DNA of 64,000 nucleotides, taken from NCBI RefSeq assembly GCF_014898815.1, contig NW_026515507.1, forward strand, positions 248,001-312,000, in the 5' to 3' direction. This document shows positions 1-12,612 of this stretch, one piece after another; position 1 is the first letter of the stretch; each line of letters starts with the position of its first letter. Origin of the DNA: Panonychus citri (lineage: Eukaryota > Arthropoda > Arachnida > Trombidiformes > Tetranychidae). Below the pieces are notes generated by a model. The model saw only the letters and a program-made list of their open reading frames with translations. It made no database searches and was not told the origin of the DNA. A program made the translations under genes and the position numbers.

Positions 1-1823
1 GTCTTTTTTTAGCTTGAAAATTGAACGCCATATTGGATTTTCTTAAAAGATTCATTTTTGGGTTAGGAAGTTAGCTGATTCATTTGAAATAAAAATTAAT
101 TTTCTAGCATGATCGCTACCTAATCAGAACCGGTCATGTCCGAATGCTCTAATATTTGTAGTAAAAAAAGTTGAATGAAATTTTCATCTTCAGAATAAAT
201 AAAGAATGAAAAGTCTACCAGTGTGAATCGAATTGATGAGAATTTTACATGTTTGAGATCATTAATTGTTGATAATTAGTAACAATTATTTTAAATGTTG
301 ATAATAAGATGTGATATTTATGATAACTGATGATGAATTCTTAATAATTCCCAATGGAAATTAGCACTGTTATATGTTTATGGTCAGTCTACCAACTATT
401 TCCATTGCAAAATCCTCGCCATCAAGATAATTATGATTAAGTATTGCAACAATTGCTTCTCATTCCCGATGATGTTATGATTAAGTCTTTTATATTGCTG
501 CTGACATTTAGTGTGAACAATTTATTCAACAAGCTTTTTCAATCAAAATAACACCGGATTTCCGTTTCCTCTTCATCTGACCATCTAATCAATCAGAATA
601 AAACTCACGAGATTACCAATAACTTGGTATGATATTTATGCCCCATCAAACGTAAACCTCAAGCTTTAATAAGTTATGGTAAGAGAAAGAGAGAAAAAGC
701 TAGATTAAAGATTGACCATTGACCAGGGTACAAAAAGCATCGATAAAATAGTTCTATTGATTTCCAATACTTTAGCTTAAGTTTTTTATCAGATTCATTT
801 CACGTTTTTAATATTTAGTAAGTTGATTGTTGAATCAATATAAACAATTGTATCAAATTGTAAATATTACGATTAATTGATAAAGATTTAATTTGGTTGA
901 CCAACTGCTAATTGAAAAACATTTCAACAGTTCTTAATACTTTATTAAATCAAATCATTCAGCATTAAGTTCATTTATATTCCCAACACAAAGTTTTTGA
1001 AATGTATATTTGATAGTAATCAATACAGAATGAAAGAGTGAAATGTTTTGAAGATTTTATCAACTATTCCGACAATTAATTCAATTGATTAGCGTAAGGT
1101 TAACACTGATCAATTCATTCAAGTTTCTGGATAAGAATCTCAAATTTTGTGTTTATTTACTAATAATTTCGTAATCACTCAGTGAAAAGCTGAACTCTTG
1201 TGTTTTTTTATTTCTTTGAGGTTTCATAGAATTGAATTTCATGTTGAATAAAGTGAAATCATATCTGTCTTGATGGTTGGACTTTTATTCGGTCAAAATA
1301 AAGGTCAACGAGTTTTTTTCTTCTTCATTTTAAGATTAACCAACCATGAAAATGAGAGGACATTCATCAACCTGGAACTGGAAAAATGCTAAAGAGATGG
1401 AGGATTTTTTACTCGAAAATGAAAAGGGTCGAATAGTAATTTCCTTTTGTGAAAATTTCTATCAGTTAATTGTAGACAAATGGATATGAGGGAAATACAG
1501 CTAATGAGTGAGACTTTGAGAGCAAGAGGGTCAAAGAGATGGGTTGAGGAATAGCAGGAAGACATGATTATATTATTGGATAAGGTAAATTGAAGGTAAT
1601 GAGGCGATGGTCCATGAAATGACCAATTCATCATGAAACTGAGTGATGATGGAAATGATAATGATCGTTTTCCAGTTGAGATGCAGGTAAACTGTTGACT
1701 TGAATATTCCTATCATGATGGTAATGATAATGTAAACTCTATCAAGTAAATCATAGTCTCAACAACTTTCAATAGAATTTGTCTCTTCAACTGAATCTAT
1801 GATTCAGATTCACATGTAAGATA
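1..1823. other. Intergenic, no gene seen
   Basis: AT-rich sequence with no recognisable coding region. The only longer open frame (1389-1634, minus) has a low-complexity translation with no family resemblance and is treated as chance. Scattered ATCATGAT-like and TTAATTG-like words are typical of the whole window. Confidence 0.6.
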
Positions 1824-3453
1824 CACTGCCAGTCAATATTTTTCGTTGTAACAATTATTTTTAATTGTGGTACTAATACCTGACCAAATTGAACCAAATT
1901 TTCACAATTCATTCTTAACTACGATAGCAATCATCTGGTAAAAATTTGTAAAATTTAGAATAGCTTAAGTTGGTTAAATTAGTGCCGATTGATTAAAAAA
2001 CCCAAATAAACGGTTCAAAATTTTTCGTTGGTCCTCCGTTTTCATTGATTGAGATATTTTTTAGATTTTATTGTTGACAAATTATATTGTCTAGATCACA
2101 ACGATCAATTTGAGAGATTTTTTATTGAAATCGGATGAGAAATAAAAAAGTTATATCAGATCGAATTTAACATGGAAGTCTATGGAAAATGACGAGTTTT
2201 GGCCTGTTAATCTTAGACTGTTAGGGTCAGTGCCATGAAAACTTGACAACTCGTAGTTCAACTAATTTTTTATAAGAAATTGAGACTAGAATGATGATTG
2301 TGCGTCTATTTTTGTTTTTTCAGGTCTAAAACAGACAATAATCAAAAAATTGTTCATACAGAGTGACAATTAATATGTGACTTTTTTCGTACCCCCTCTA
2401 ATTTTCTTATATCTTGAGTATGCATTAAATATTATATATGGTTAGATAGCTAATAGACTGAAGTTTTAGAATTATGTTTGCAAAATATTGAAATATTTTT
2501 CGATACTTCGCAATGGCTATAAATATGCTACAGTAAAGCCCTAGTAAAAAATATTCTTTTTTCGATTATGGCGTTCAGTGTTGAATTAATTCTATGGTAA
2601 TTCAATGATGAGTTTAGAACAATAAAAGCAAGAAACTCAGAAAAAATCTCTAGAAAAAAGTAACAAATAGAAAAGTTATTGCAAATATTAGAAATCATGA
2701 AAATCCAGAAAATTAAGACAAATTTTGTCGAATTTTGGCCATAACTCGAATTTGACCAATTTTTTTTCTAAAAAGGAAACGGAAAACAAAACTTTAGCTA
2801 ATTAAGGTAATTTTATGATATAATTACTTTGCTCAAAAAAAAGTATGCGAAAACAGGGAGAGTTTCAAAAAAGTCACATATTAATTGTCACCCTGTATAA
2901 TAGGGAATTTACATTGGAAATTAAATATTAGTTGAACTTCCTATTGAAAATGAATAAACGAAAAGTAATAGACGCAAATTTACCATTCTAGGCTCAATTT
3001 CTTATAAAAAATTAGTTGAACTACGAGTTGTCAAGTTTTCATGGCACTGACCCTAACAGTCTAAGATTAACAGGCCAAAACTCGTCATTTTCCATAGACT
3101 TCCATGTTAAATTCGATCTGATATAACTTTTTTATTTCTCATCCGATTTCAATAAAAAATCTCTCAAATTGATCGTTGTGATCTAGACAATATAATTTGT
3201 CAACAATAAAATCTAAAAAATATCTCAATCAATGAAAACGGAGGACCAACGAAAAATTTTGAACCGTTTATTTGGGTTTTTTAATCAATCGGCACTAATT
3301 TAACCAACTTAAGCTATTCTAAATTTTACAAATTTTTACCAGATGATTGCTATCGTAGTTAAGAATGAATTGTGAAAATTTGGTTCAATTTGGTCAGGTA
3401 TTAGTACCACAATTAAATATAATTGTTACAACGAAAAATATTGACTGGCAGTG
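1824..3453. mobile_element. Long-arm palindromic TA element (foldback/MITE-like) with a nested insertion
   Basis: The ends read CACTGCCAGTCAATATTTTT and its reverse complement, each flanked by a TA (1822-1823 and 3454-3455), as expected for Tc1/mariner-type insertion. The left arm (about 1824-2318) and right arm (about 2962-3453) are inverted copies roughly 490 bp long. I see one mismatch in the first 450 bp or so, and divergence only near the inner ends. There is no transposase or long ORF. The centre is interrupted by a second TA-flanked element (2359-2895). Without it this would be a nearly perfect 1.1-kb palindrome. It is probably non-autonomous; the Tc1/mariner assignment rests only on the TA duplication and terminal sequence style. 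Confidence 0.85.
2359..2895. mobile_element. Nested TA-flanked MITE (CAGRGTGACA ends)
   Basis: Terminal inverted repeats of about 30 bp begin CAGAGTGACAATTAATATGT on the left; the right end begins CAGGGTGACA when read inward. TA lies on both sides (2357-2358 and 2896-2897). No coding sequence is seen in 537 bp. The first eight bases resemble the ends of the element at 26148-26723, so the two may share a transposase family. It inserted close to the centre of the larger palindrome. Confidence 0.75.
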
Positions 3454-3455
3454 TA

Positions 3456-5783
3456 TATACAATCTAATGTTATTGATTTTTCTTTGTTTATTTTATTTTA
3501 GTTCCTTTTTGTTTCCATGAGATGAAGAGATTGAACATGATGATTTAAATTGAGAGATAAGGGGAAATGTTCACGTTTCTAAATCATCTGATTTACTACT
3601 ATTTTCGACGTAAATTGAGTAAAAGTTCTGGTTCATTTTCATGTTACCAGATATCCACCATGACATTTAACTATATTCTTGTTTCACTTGCTGTAGAAAG
3701 AGACAAAAATGTCTATGTCAAAATCAATATTATGATGAACAAGAATTTTATCAGAAAAGATAAAAATAGCTGAATAACATTGTAAACAGAAAAAAAGAAT
3801 GTATATTATCATGTGTTCATCATGATCATAAAACCTGAGCGAACCATATGAATAAATTTCAACATCATGTATGGATATTTACAGGGAAGAAAAATTATTT
3901 TTCTACCAAAAAGTTTCAAGTTGAGGGAAATTTGATTAATCAGGATACATGAAACAGGTAGGAAACAACAACAACAACAACAAAAACATGGAAAAATATT
4001 AGATACAATATTAACTCAATTCCCTGAAGTAAATGTAATCTTGATATGAGTTTCTATGGTTAGAGGGATTGAATCACCATGAAGTGGATAATTTTTACCT
4101 TACACTGGAAGACAGAATATTACATGATGATGATGATAATAATATCAAAATTACCCTCGAGGTATTCACATATCATGAATATCATTTCTTTGTGAGAAAA
4201 TATCTTATTATTGTTTCATTCAATAGTTTTTTTTCTTGAGGTTTCTAAACTTTTTTTCATGGAACTTTGTGGTTTCAACGATCATGATACATGTAGATGC
4301 TGAGTATTATAACTATCATGAGAGGAGAGAGAGAGAGAGAGAGAGTTGGGATGAAAAAAGCTCATAACTGGTTGAGCATAAAATGATTATTTAAAAAATA
4401 ATATTCATGAAAGAAAAAAGAAACTCACCTGAGGTAATAATTACAATGTGAAACTTTCTCACTAACCAGTAATTGTTGGTTAATTGTTATCATGGTTAAT
4501 AACATGATAATATTTATCAATTTTAATTCATTGTTAACTAAGTTTCCTGCTGGTTAACGGTTACTGATATAATTGTATCAACTATCAACATGATATGAAA
4601 AAATGATTATCGTGATTGTATTGAATTTGATATTCTTTATGGTTAAAATCATTTAGTCTATTGTGTAAGTGTTTGGGTGTGTAAGTAATTCAAATGTAAT
4701 ACACTGTATGTACATTAAATCAATTTAGTTTCTCATTAATAACTTTGGGTCATTGAATAGATCGATAAATTGTTATTGATTCAGATTTTTAATTAGAGAG
4801 ATTTTTTCCTGATTGAGCTTTTATCCGTTAATTTGAAAACCAAATACTTGAATATCAATAAATCTTTCGATATGCAACAAGTCGCAAAAGTAATTGATGA
4901 AAGTTTGCTGATTATCAATTTCCACTTTTAATAATACAGTTAATATCATATTATTTTATTAAAAGATAGCAATAGCTGAAGGAAAATTCATCGAATCTGC
5001 AACAAAGTTTCAAAAGTCGAAAGAAAATGAGAAAACGTTTGAAAAGCAATCTATTACTATTCGTTTCGCTGCATGAAGTTATCGTTATCATCATTTACAG
5101 TAACTATTATTACTCATATTATCATCATCATTACTAATATTACCATCATCACCCCAAAAGCAATACTTACCAAGCTGTTACCAAGAAAATTGCTACAGGG
5201 AGTAAAAAATAGTAACCTGTAAATAACAATAATAACAGCAACAATCAACTTATCCTTTTTCACTGTAATACTTAATCGTAATCACAATCAGATTGTTCAA
5301 CATCAATATTCAGTTATTATCGAAATATGAAACAGATAAAAAGTTATATTTGTTTCCTTACAAATTGTGATCGTAGGGAATCAGGAATTTTCATTGTAAT
5401 TTTATATCGATAATATCAACTTCCAATGTTAATATTAATACTTTTTTCACGTTGCTCTATTTTTTGTATTTATAAGATACTAGTTTATTAACCAAGGTTG
5501 TTACTATTAACGTTTTCTACCTAAATAACTGAACTCACTTATCATGATAATCAAAGATGAAAATAATAAAAAAAGTATCAACACTCAACTCGCAGCCTCA
5601 GTATAATACAAAAGGTGAATAGTTTATTATGATATTAATACAAACTGATTATGATAGTTGATCAACTTTTCATTGTCATGATAATTTGTTTACATATTTC
5701 TCTGAAAATTGGATAACTTCAACTGTATGATTAAAATATTGAGAATCGTTAGCTCTCACGATGATCTCTAGGATATGCATATA
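3456..5783. other. Intergenic, no gene seen
   Basis: AT-rich, with short CAA repeats near 3967 and a GA tract near 4324-4345. The 68-residue open frame at 3567-3773 shows no family resemblance. Confidence 0.6.
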
Positions 5784-5990
5784 CAGCCAACGACTCTGAG
5801 TTTGCAACCTTTTTAAATCATTCGCAGGTAAAATAATCAATTAGAGATTAAGTTTAAACTTATATAAGATAACGATCACTTTGATTATTGTTTTGAATTT
5901 GTGTTGATTAGATATTAAACGCATCTCTAGTTGATTATCTCTACCTGCGTGAATGATTTAAAAAAGTTGCAAACTCAAAGTCGTTGGCTG
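5784..5990. mobile_element. Small inverted-repeat element (MITE-like)
   Basis: Inverted repeats of about 70 bp start with CAGCCAACGACT at 5784 and end with its complement at 5990. Both ends are flanked by TA, and the flanking bases partly continue the palindrome (TATA...TATA). The arms hold a few mismatches and small indels. The 207-bp length, TA flanks and lack of ORFs fit a degenerate non-autonomous DNA element. Confidence 0.65.
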
Positions 5991-8900
5991 TATATGTATG
6001 TTTTCAGTTAGTTTGCACTAAACTAATCAGTTTTATCAAACTTTCAAACACGTGATTAAGTCAATTACAATTAGTCATTAGCTAACATGACAATAAATAT
6101 CTTCTTAATACCGTCCAAGTTTATAAATCACCTACCTCCTTTTCAGTGTTACCGTTTAAAATATGTTCAATTTTGACTATCGTCGATGTTACCACTCGCT
6201 CGAGCATCTCAATTTCATTGAAAAAGGTTCTGTTTTGCCCATCGTTGATGCTACCATTCAGTCGATTACGATGAAAAGGGTTGTCTTTTGACCCTTTTGG
6301 CCGTTCAGCTAAATAGATACAATTATTTCGGCATTGGCCATGTGAATTCAGCATTTCAGCTGATTATCAAATTTGCTGAAACTCATTTTATCTCTTTTTA
6401 TAGACAAAACTGTTCGCTGAAAGATAACATCTGAAAAATATAGCGTCGGGTGCAAGATTGATGATAAACAAGTTAGAATGATAAACATTATTCTAATCAA
6501 AGTTTTAGCTCAAAGAGATACGCTAGAAAGCTACCTATGAGAGCTTGGTTTAAGAATAAATTTGAATTAGGAGTTCAAACAACAAAAATATTGGATAAAC
6601 ATTATTTTTATCATATTTTTTTTGGGCCCCAACAGTTAAAGTTATAACTGGAAATATGTATAAGATGAAGTTGTATAGCCCAGTAGAACATTGACTTACT
6701 AGGCATCATGACTGGAGTAGAAAGCTTCATGACCTCAGAACTAGCTTTTTGACCACTTCCATTTCACATCAATCGATCCAGTGTCAAATTACCATACCAT
6801 ATCTTTCTGATTAATACTCAAAAATTGCCATTTTTTTCAATTTTACTCTAATGTTCATTCATTCAGGGAGCAAAATTCGCTGAGAAATTATTGTTCATGT
6901 AAAATTGTTGAAATCTTTTCCTTCATGATTTGACTTCTATTTGAATATTACAATATTGATAATGATATTGATGAGTTTTTACCCTCTTTTATTCATATTT
7001 TCTGTGGTTAATATTTGATAGAGGGTAATATGAACATGAAGCATCTTTACGTTTCTTTCATTATCATTAGCTTTAATGGAGTTTTATCAGCCACATGAAG
7101 TAGATATGAATGCATTTTATTATCATTGAGTCAACTTTTCATCATCATCATTTTTCTGATAACGAATACACTTTAATTCATCTTCATTGAAGAGTGAAAC
7201 AAAATGAATACCGGAATTTCAACTCATCATCAAAATAATAATATTCAAGCTAATCAATTTGTGTATCTCTCTTCAACCAAGTATCATTTTTAGATATAAA
7301 TATTAGGCGAACTATGATATAAATATATGTAAATCATGAGTATTTGGTAAAATGTAGGCTCTAAATATCTGTTAAATTGATTTTTCATTCTATGAATTGA
7401 ATAAACTGATTCAGCTGCACTTATTCACTTGTCAGATTACAATTAACTTAACCAAAATCAATTATCAATCCAAACTCATAGGAGTGAAATTCAATTTATC
7501 ATGTAAATGCTTTGGTTTCCCAAAATTTAATATTCGCCTCAGGGAAATGATGGAAAAAGTTTGATGAAAATTGAATTTAGTATTCATATTTATTCAGGTT
7601 CTTCACCTGAAGTTCATGAGTTTCTGATATAATGTATCAAAAGTTTTTATCCACTGAAAATTTGAAGTTGGCATCATGGTAATTTTACATTTAGCTAAAT
7701 TGGATTAAGATAATGATATGATTTAGATGATTTGGCTTAACTAAAAAAATAGCCAAAATTTTGAGACTAAATTGGAAATTCATTAATTGATGTCACAGAT
7801 TCAGGAATATTTTTATTTCTTCAAGATTGATAGCAACTAATATCGACTGAAAAGTTAGATTCATAACATAAGATCAGTAGACTGATGAAACTTTGCAAAT
7901 TTGATTCGGCTTTTTTTCTAGCAAATAAAATGTATTTGGCGATTAATCAAAAACAATAAATTTCATCAGAAAGTCAGGGTGGGAATAGTGAAAGTTTCGT
8001 ACAGAGAAAAGTTCATCCAATCATGACTAATTATCATCCATTGAACGAATGGTTTTGCCTGGAAAATAATTTCATTATTAACTCTTTCCAAATGGATTTA
8101 GTGACAAACCTTGTCAATTGATTTAACAAGATTGTCAATCAAATGTGATGCATATAAAAAATACTCAAATTACTCAATGAAAATAAGGTAACACTATGGG
8201 AATGAGCCAAGGTGGTAAATGATTAATGATTCTCATTGGCAAATTACATGTTTGAGATCTCATAGAATCGGCTGACCAGCTAATGTTCATTTTGGTTCTA
8301 TGAAAGTTTTTTAGAAACAAAAAATCGTTACCTTAACTTTTGTGATAATCAACTGAAAATTTCACAATATTATTAATGTTTATCATTTTCCTTTTCCCTA
8401 CTATTCATGGACCAATGATCATTGGTCATTACTGACCAAATGCAAATACTAAATTTGATGTTATCATCATGAAACGATAGAAACCGTTTGATTGACCAGC
8501 TACATGGAACCTGAAACTGTCAGATGTTGATTCATCAATTTTTTCCTCTTGTTCTTTACCAACCCAAACAATTGATTCATTGATTAAGTAAGGGAAACAA
8601 TTTCTCATCATCATATAAATTATCATGATTGTCAGGGTACTTATTCCCACTCATTTCACCCAATTAACTTGATTATTTTAGGATTTTCAGCTTAACAATT
8701 GAATTAATTTCAAATGAGCTCAGAATTTTATATCAACAATGAACTTTTTTTTTCTCATATCGAATTTTTTTTTTCAATACTTTAACCTCTTCAACAATTT
8801 ACTTTGAAATTTAATTAATCAACTAATTTTACATTCATCTCATTAGGTTAGATCTTATTATCGTAATTTAGTTGATTGTGTTAAATTAATCATACAATTT

Positions 8901-10016
8901 ACTATTATGTTAAGTAGATTGTTTTTTCTCCCAATTCTCAAGAAGTTTTCTTTTGTTTTTTTTTCTCTCATTGTTTTCTGTTTATTTTCATTCTATTCTA
9001 TTGTGTATCCATCATAATTGTTGATCTCAGTAATTAGAGTTTTTTGCTTACAATTCTTTGTAACCGATGCCTTTAGGCCTTAAGAAGAGGAGGAAATAAT
9101 TAAATTAAATATATGCAATCTAATGCATTCATCGAGTAAGATGATGTTAAAGTGATGAAGGTAAAAAAATGAAGCCAATGTAATGCTCATCATGTTCCTC
9201 TCTGAGCTGAGTATGACGATGAGAATTTTTTTAGTTCTCTCTCTCTCCCATGTTGACAAAACGTCTGATAAATACTGAATTTTTTTTCTAGATTCTTTCC
9301 CTCGGGCAATGATGACTTTTTTGCTTCTATTAGTTTGGTGATAATGTTGCATAGCTGATTAATGTTGAGGAGAAGGCTAAAGTAATAGTGGTAATGTATG
9401 TGTGTTTGTGTGTGTGTAAAATTTTCCACCTCAATTTAGTCCTTCTGATTGTCTTTTCTTGAATAACTCATGAGAGTGAAATTGAAAATGAAAACTTCTC
9501 GTGTCACCCTGAGATTTACGAAGATTGCTTTTCAATAAAAGTCTAAATTTCGATTCTCTTGTTTTTTCAACTTTGTTTGAGTTTCCATTGTGTATCTTCA
9601 TGATTTGAGGAAGAAATAAAAAATCTCGAAAGTAATTTACTTTGCTGGACAAAGTATAACTATTAATACACGAATTCTCAATTAAACTTGAATCAGTTTG
9701 ACCTTACTGGTGATCTAATACCTGAAGCATAAGAACGTGATCTTTTTTATCATTTCGAAACTTTCCATTCTTCTCTCTCTCTCTTTTTTTCTCTCTTTTT
9801 CTTTCTTGGAATCATTTTTACTGTTCGTTATTGATAATCAATAATCGAAGGTGTACTCGAAACATGAGGTTCAAATTTTTTGGAGTGAAAAGAAATCCTA
9901 GTGAATATAAATAACAGGTAAACAAAAGAAAAGGAAACAAATTAAATGGGGAGAATACAATTGTCTCCATTGACTCGAATTTAAAGTTACATAGTAATTT
10001 TCACTTCGAAAAGAAA

Positions 10017-10070
<54 letters not shown>

Positions 10071-11196
10071 AAAGAAAAGTTCTAAGTTGGTTACTTGTAA
10101 TATTCTATTATCATTTTATTGCCATTCAACATTAACCTTCCTTGTGAAGAGTGAAAAAGTCAATTATCTTGTAAAAAAGGAATAATAAAAAAGACGAAAA
10201 TTCATATAGATAATAACAGTTTATCTCAAATCGTTTTTTATCTTTACCCTGTCAAATTCATATTGTCAGAACTTTTTTTTTATTCTCTCTCTCAACATTT
10301 CACCTTTTCAAAGTTAGAAAATTGTTTCCAAACATGATAAGTGATTCGTAAGTTGTTGAATAACATTTGATCTTGTAAGAGACGATAAAAATAAAAGAAA
10401 TAAAAAGAGAAGAAAAAAAACAATGAATGAAAATTGATGTCACAATTTTCATTAGAACTTTTCTTCGAACTTCATTCAAATTGAAGACTATATTGTTGGA
10501 AAACTTTGTAGAGAAAATAAATTCAAATATATGATATTAGCTAATTTAATAATCTTTAATATTATCTAATAGTTATAATGTAAATGTATATTTCACATGG
10601 GAATTTTATCAGAATGAAAATGACAAACTTATAACATGATAATGAACCCGAAAAAGGTAATCGATAGTGTCAAAAACTTTCTTCCAGAATTCCGAAGTAC
10701 ATTTGGTGTACTTTGATTTCTCATTAGTCATTGATTTAAGTGGTGATTGAAATTTCACTAGGGTTAATTGTGATTGTTCGTTAATATTTCAAAATTAATT
10801 ACCATTGATTAGGTAGTTGAAATTTCCATCAGATTGAGTTGAATGCATTTGAATGAGTTCGAAGGGGGGAATTTTGGAAAAAAAGAGAATAAAAAAACTC
10901 GATCTCTAATCAAATAAAAGATTGAATGTGACTTGAATTGTAAAGTAAATTTACAATTAATTCTGTTTCCATTGAAATAATTTAACTGTTCATCAAGCCA
11001 ACAATAGTTAACGGTTAATGAATAACAAGAAAATGATTATTAATCAACTAAATACAATCTATTACAATTACTCAGCCAACTTGGTGTATAATCATTGTGC
11101 TTACCCATGAATTTGAATGTGAACTTTTTTGTTTTTACCAAAAAAAAATTCGAGTTTTTTTTCATGATAATTACATATTCAAATCATAATAAGGTA
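5991..11196. other. Intergenic, no convincing gene
   Basis: No recognisable protein. A patch at about 6121-6354 (minus-strand frame of 77 codons) is less AT-rich and contains two similar segments about 65 bp apart (both with an ACGATRGKCAAAA-like core). It may be a decayed coding or transposon remnant, but I cannot name it. The rest is low-complexity, including CT-rich and GA-rich stretches around 9240, 9770 and 10021. Confidence 0.5.
10021..10067. repeat. (GA)n microsatellite
   Basis: Nearly uninterrupted AG dinucleotide tract of about 47 bp inside a longer purine-rich stretch. Confidence 0.95.
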
Positions 11197-11812
11197 GTGC
11201 AACTGAAAATTGACACATAATTTTAATTGTTGATTGTTCATCAACCAGAGAGTTTTAATTATTGAAATCAACACCAAAGATAGAAAAATTTTTGAGGATT
11301 CTAATGACACTAAAAAATATTAATTAAAAAGACTTAGTATTAATTTAAATCAATTTATCAAACTTAAATTGTCAAATTCATATTGAAAATCTGGTTTTTG
11401 CTAAATTTAAATAAAAAAGTTTTTTCTTTGAAAATTTGACAAATTTTTTAATACGAAATTAAAGTCCATTTTCTAATCTACTATATGGTATGAAAAAATA
11501 TTGGTTAACTTAATTAGTTCTCTGATTATTTAATTTAAAGAAACAATTAGATAATGATAAATCCGTCGATAATGTTTCTGTCAAGTGCTTAACATTGTTT
11601 TACCCATAGAGGGAGCTATAAAAGTTAATTTATTTTCAACAATTAGTTACAAAATATTTGATTAATTTTTTGTTAATTGTTGTATTTTCTATAATTTGAT
11701 GTCATTAGAATCCTCAAAATCTGATCTACTATTGGTGTCAATGTCAATAATTAAAACTCTCCGGTTGACAAATAATCAACAATTTAATTTATGTGTCAAT
11801 TTTCAGTTGCAC
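11197..11812. mobile_element. TA-flanked MITE (GTGCAACTGAAAA ends)
   Basis: Terminal inverted repeats of about 115 bp begin GTGCAACTGAAAATTGACAC at 11197; the complement ends at 11812, with TA on both sides (11195-11196 and 11813-11814). The arms show scattered substitutions, so it is older than the palindrome at 1824. The 616 bp hold no coding sequence. Confidence 0.75.
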
Positions 11813-11814
11813 TA

Positions 11815-12257
11815 TAGTAAACAAAATCAGCAAAATTATCAAATTGATGTACAATTAATGAATTGAGATGAAAATTTTCCTTAATGTTAGCTAATAATTA
11901 AGAAATCAAATCATTTCAAAGTTTACAAAAAAGTTTCTTCACTAATAACATGATATTAATCATGGTGAATGGATGATGGTGATGATGAAGATGAAGATGA
12001 AGATAACCTTCAATTAGGCTTTTTCAGAGGATAAACTTTACCTCTCATCTTTATGTTCATCATCGAGTATTCAATTACCATAAAAGCAGAAAAAAATCAC
12101 TTGGAACTTTGTTTTTTTCTCAACATTAGTTTTTATCATGGAATATGTTGTGAACAGAATATAATTAACTTACATGTATCAAATAAAGTTTCATGTGTAA
12201 TGAATAAAGGGGAGAAGACTAAAAATGAAGAGCATGCTGATGAAAATGAAGATGAGG
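11815..12257. other. Intergenic, GAT/GAA-rich insertion site of the LTR element
   Basis: AT-rich DNA with imperfect GAT and GAA repeats around 11970-12005 and 12225-12262. The LTR retrotransposon inserted at the right edge. A 71-codon plus-strand frame (12053-12268) ends in an acidic tail and runs a few bases into the LTR; it has no recognisable domain. Confidence 0.5.
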
Positions 12258-12262
12258 ATGAT
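12258..12262. repeat. Target-site duplication ATGAT, left copy
   Basis: ATGAT directly precedes the left LTR and is repeated directly after the right LTR at 20246-20250. A 5-bp duplication is common for Ty3/Gypsy-type integrases. Confidence 0.9.
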
Positions 12263-12612
12263 TGTTAGGGAATATAAGGACACAAGTAAGATCGTATCGA
12301 GTGAATTGAATTTTATTAAACACTGAAATTATCAGAACTTTCAAAGGTATCACAATTGACGGTTAATTTTATTGAAGGGTAACTTATTTGAAAAAGGTTA
12401 AAGGGTGATTAGGGTTAGTTCATCTGAGGTAGTTAATTAAAGTATTTTAAAGGGAATTAATTTGATTTTAACAATAGAACACTAAAGACACTAAGAACAC
12501 TAGCTTGAGTTTCTCAAGCTGGTGACTATTTAAGGTATTCAATTGTATCAGCTGATCTAATTATTGAGGGATGATTTCATAATTACAAATAACAAAGGCT
12601 AATCCCCTTACA
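12263..12612 (-). repeat. 3' LTR (350 bp)
   Basis: Bounded by TG...CA. It matches the copy at 19899-20245 except for three extra single bases in homopolymers (GGG, GGG and AAAAA here). It carries a minus-strand AATAAA (12312-12317), one AG-NNN-CT hairpin (12502-12520), the palindrome ATCAGCTGAT near 12549, and the last codons of the element's third ORF. Confidence 0.95.

Noticed and set aside
12053..12268. 71-codon plus-strand frame with acidic tail next to the LTR
   Set aside because: The tail comes from GAT/GAA repeats and the frame ends in the LTR; no family resemblance.
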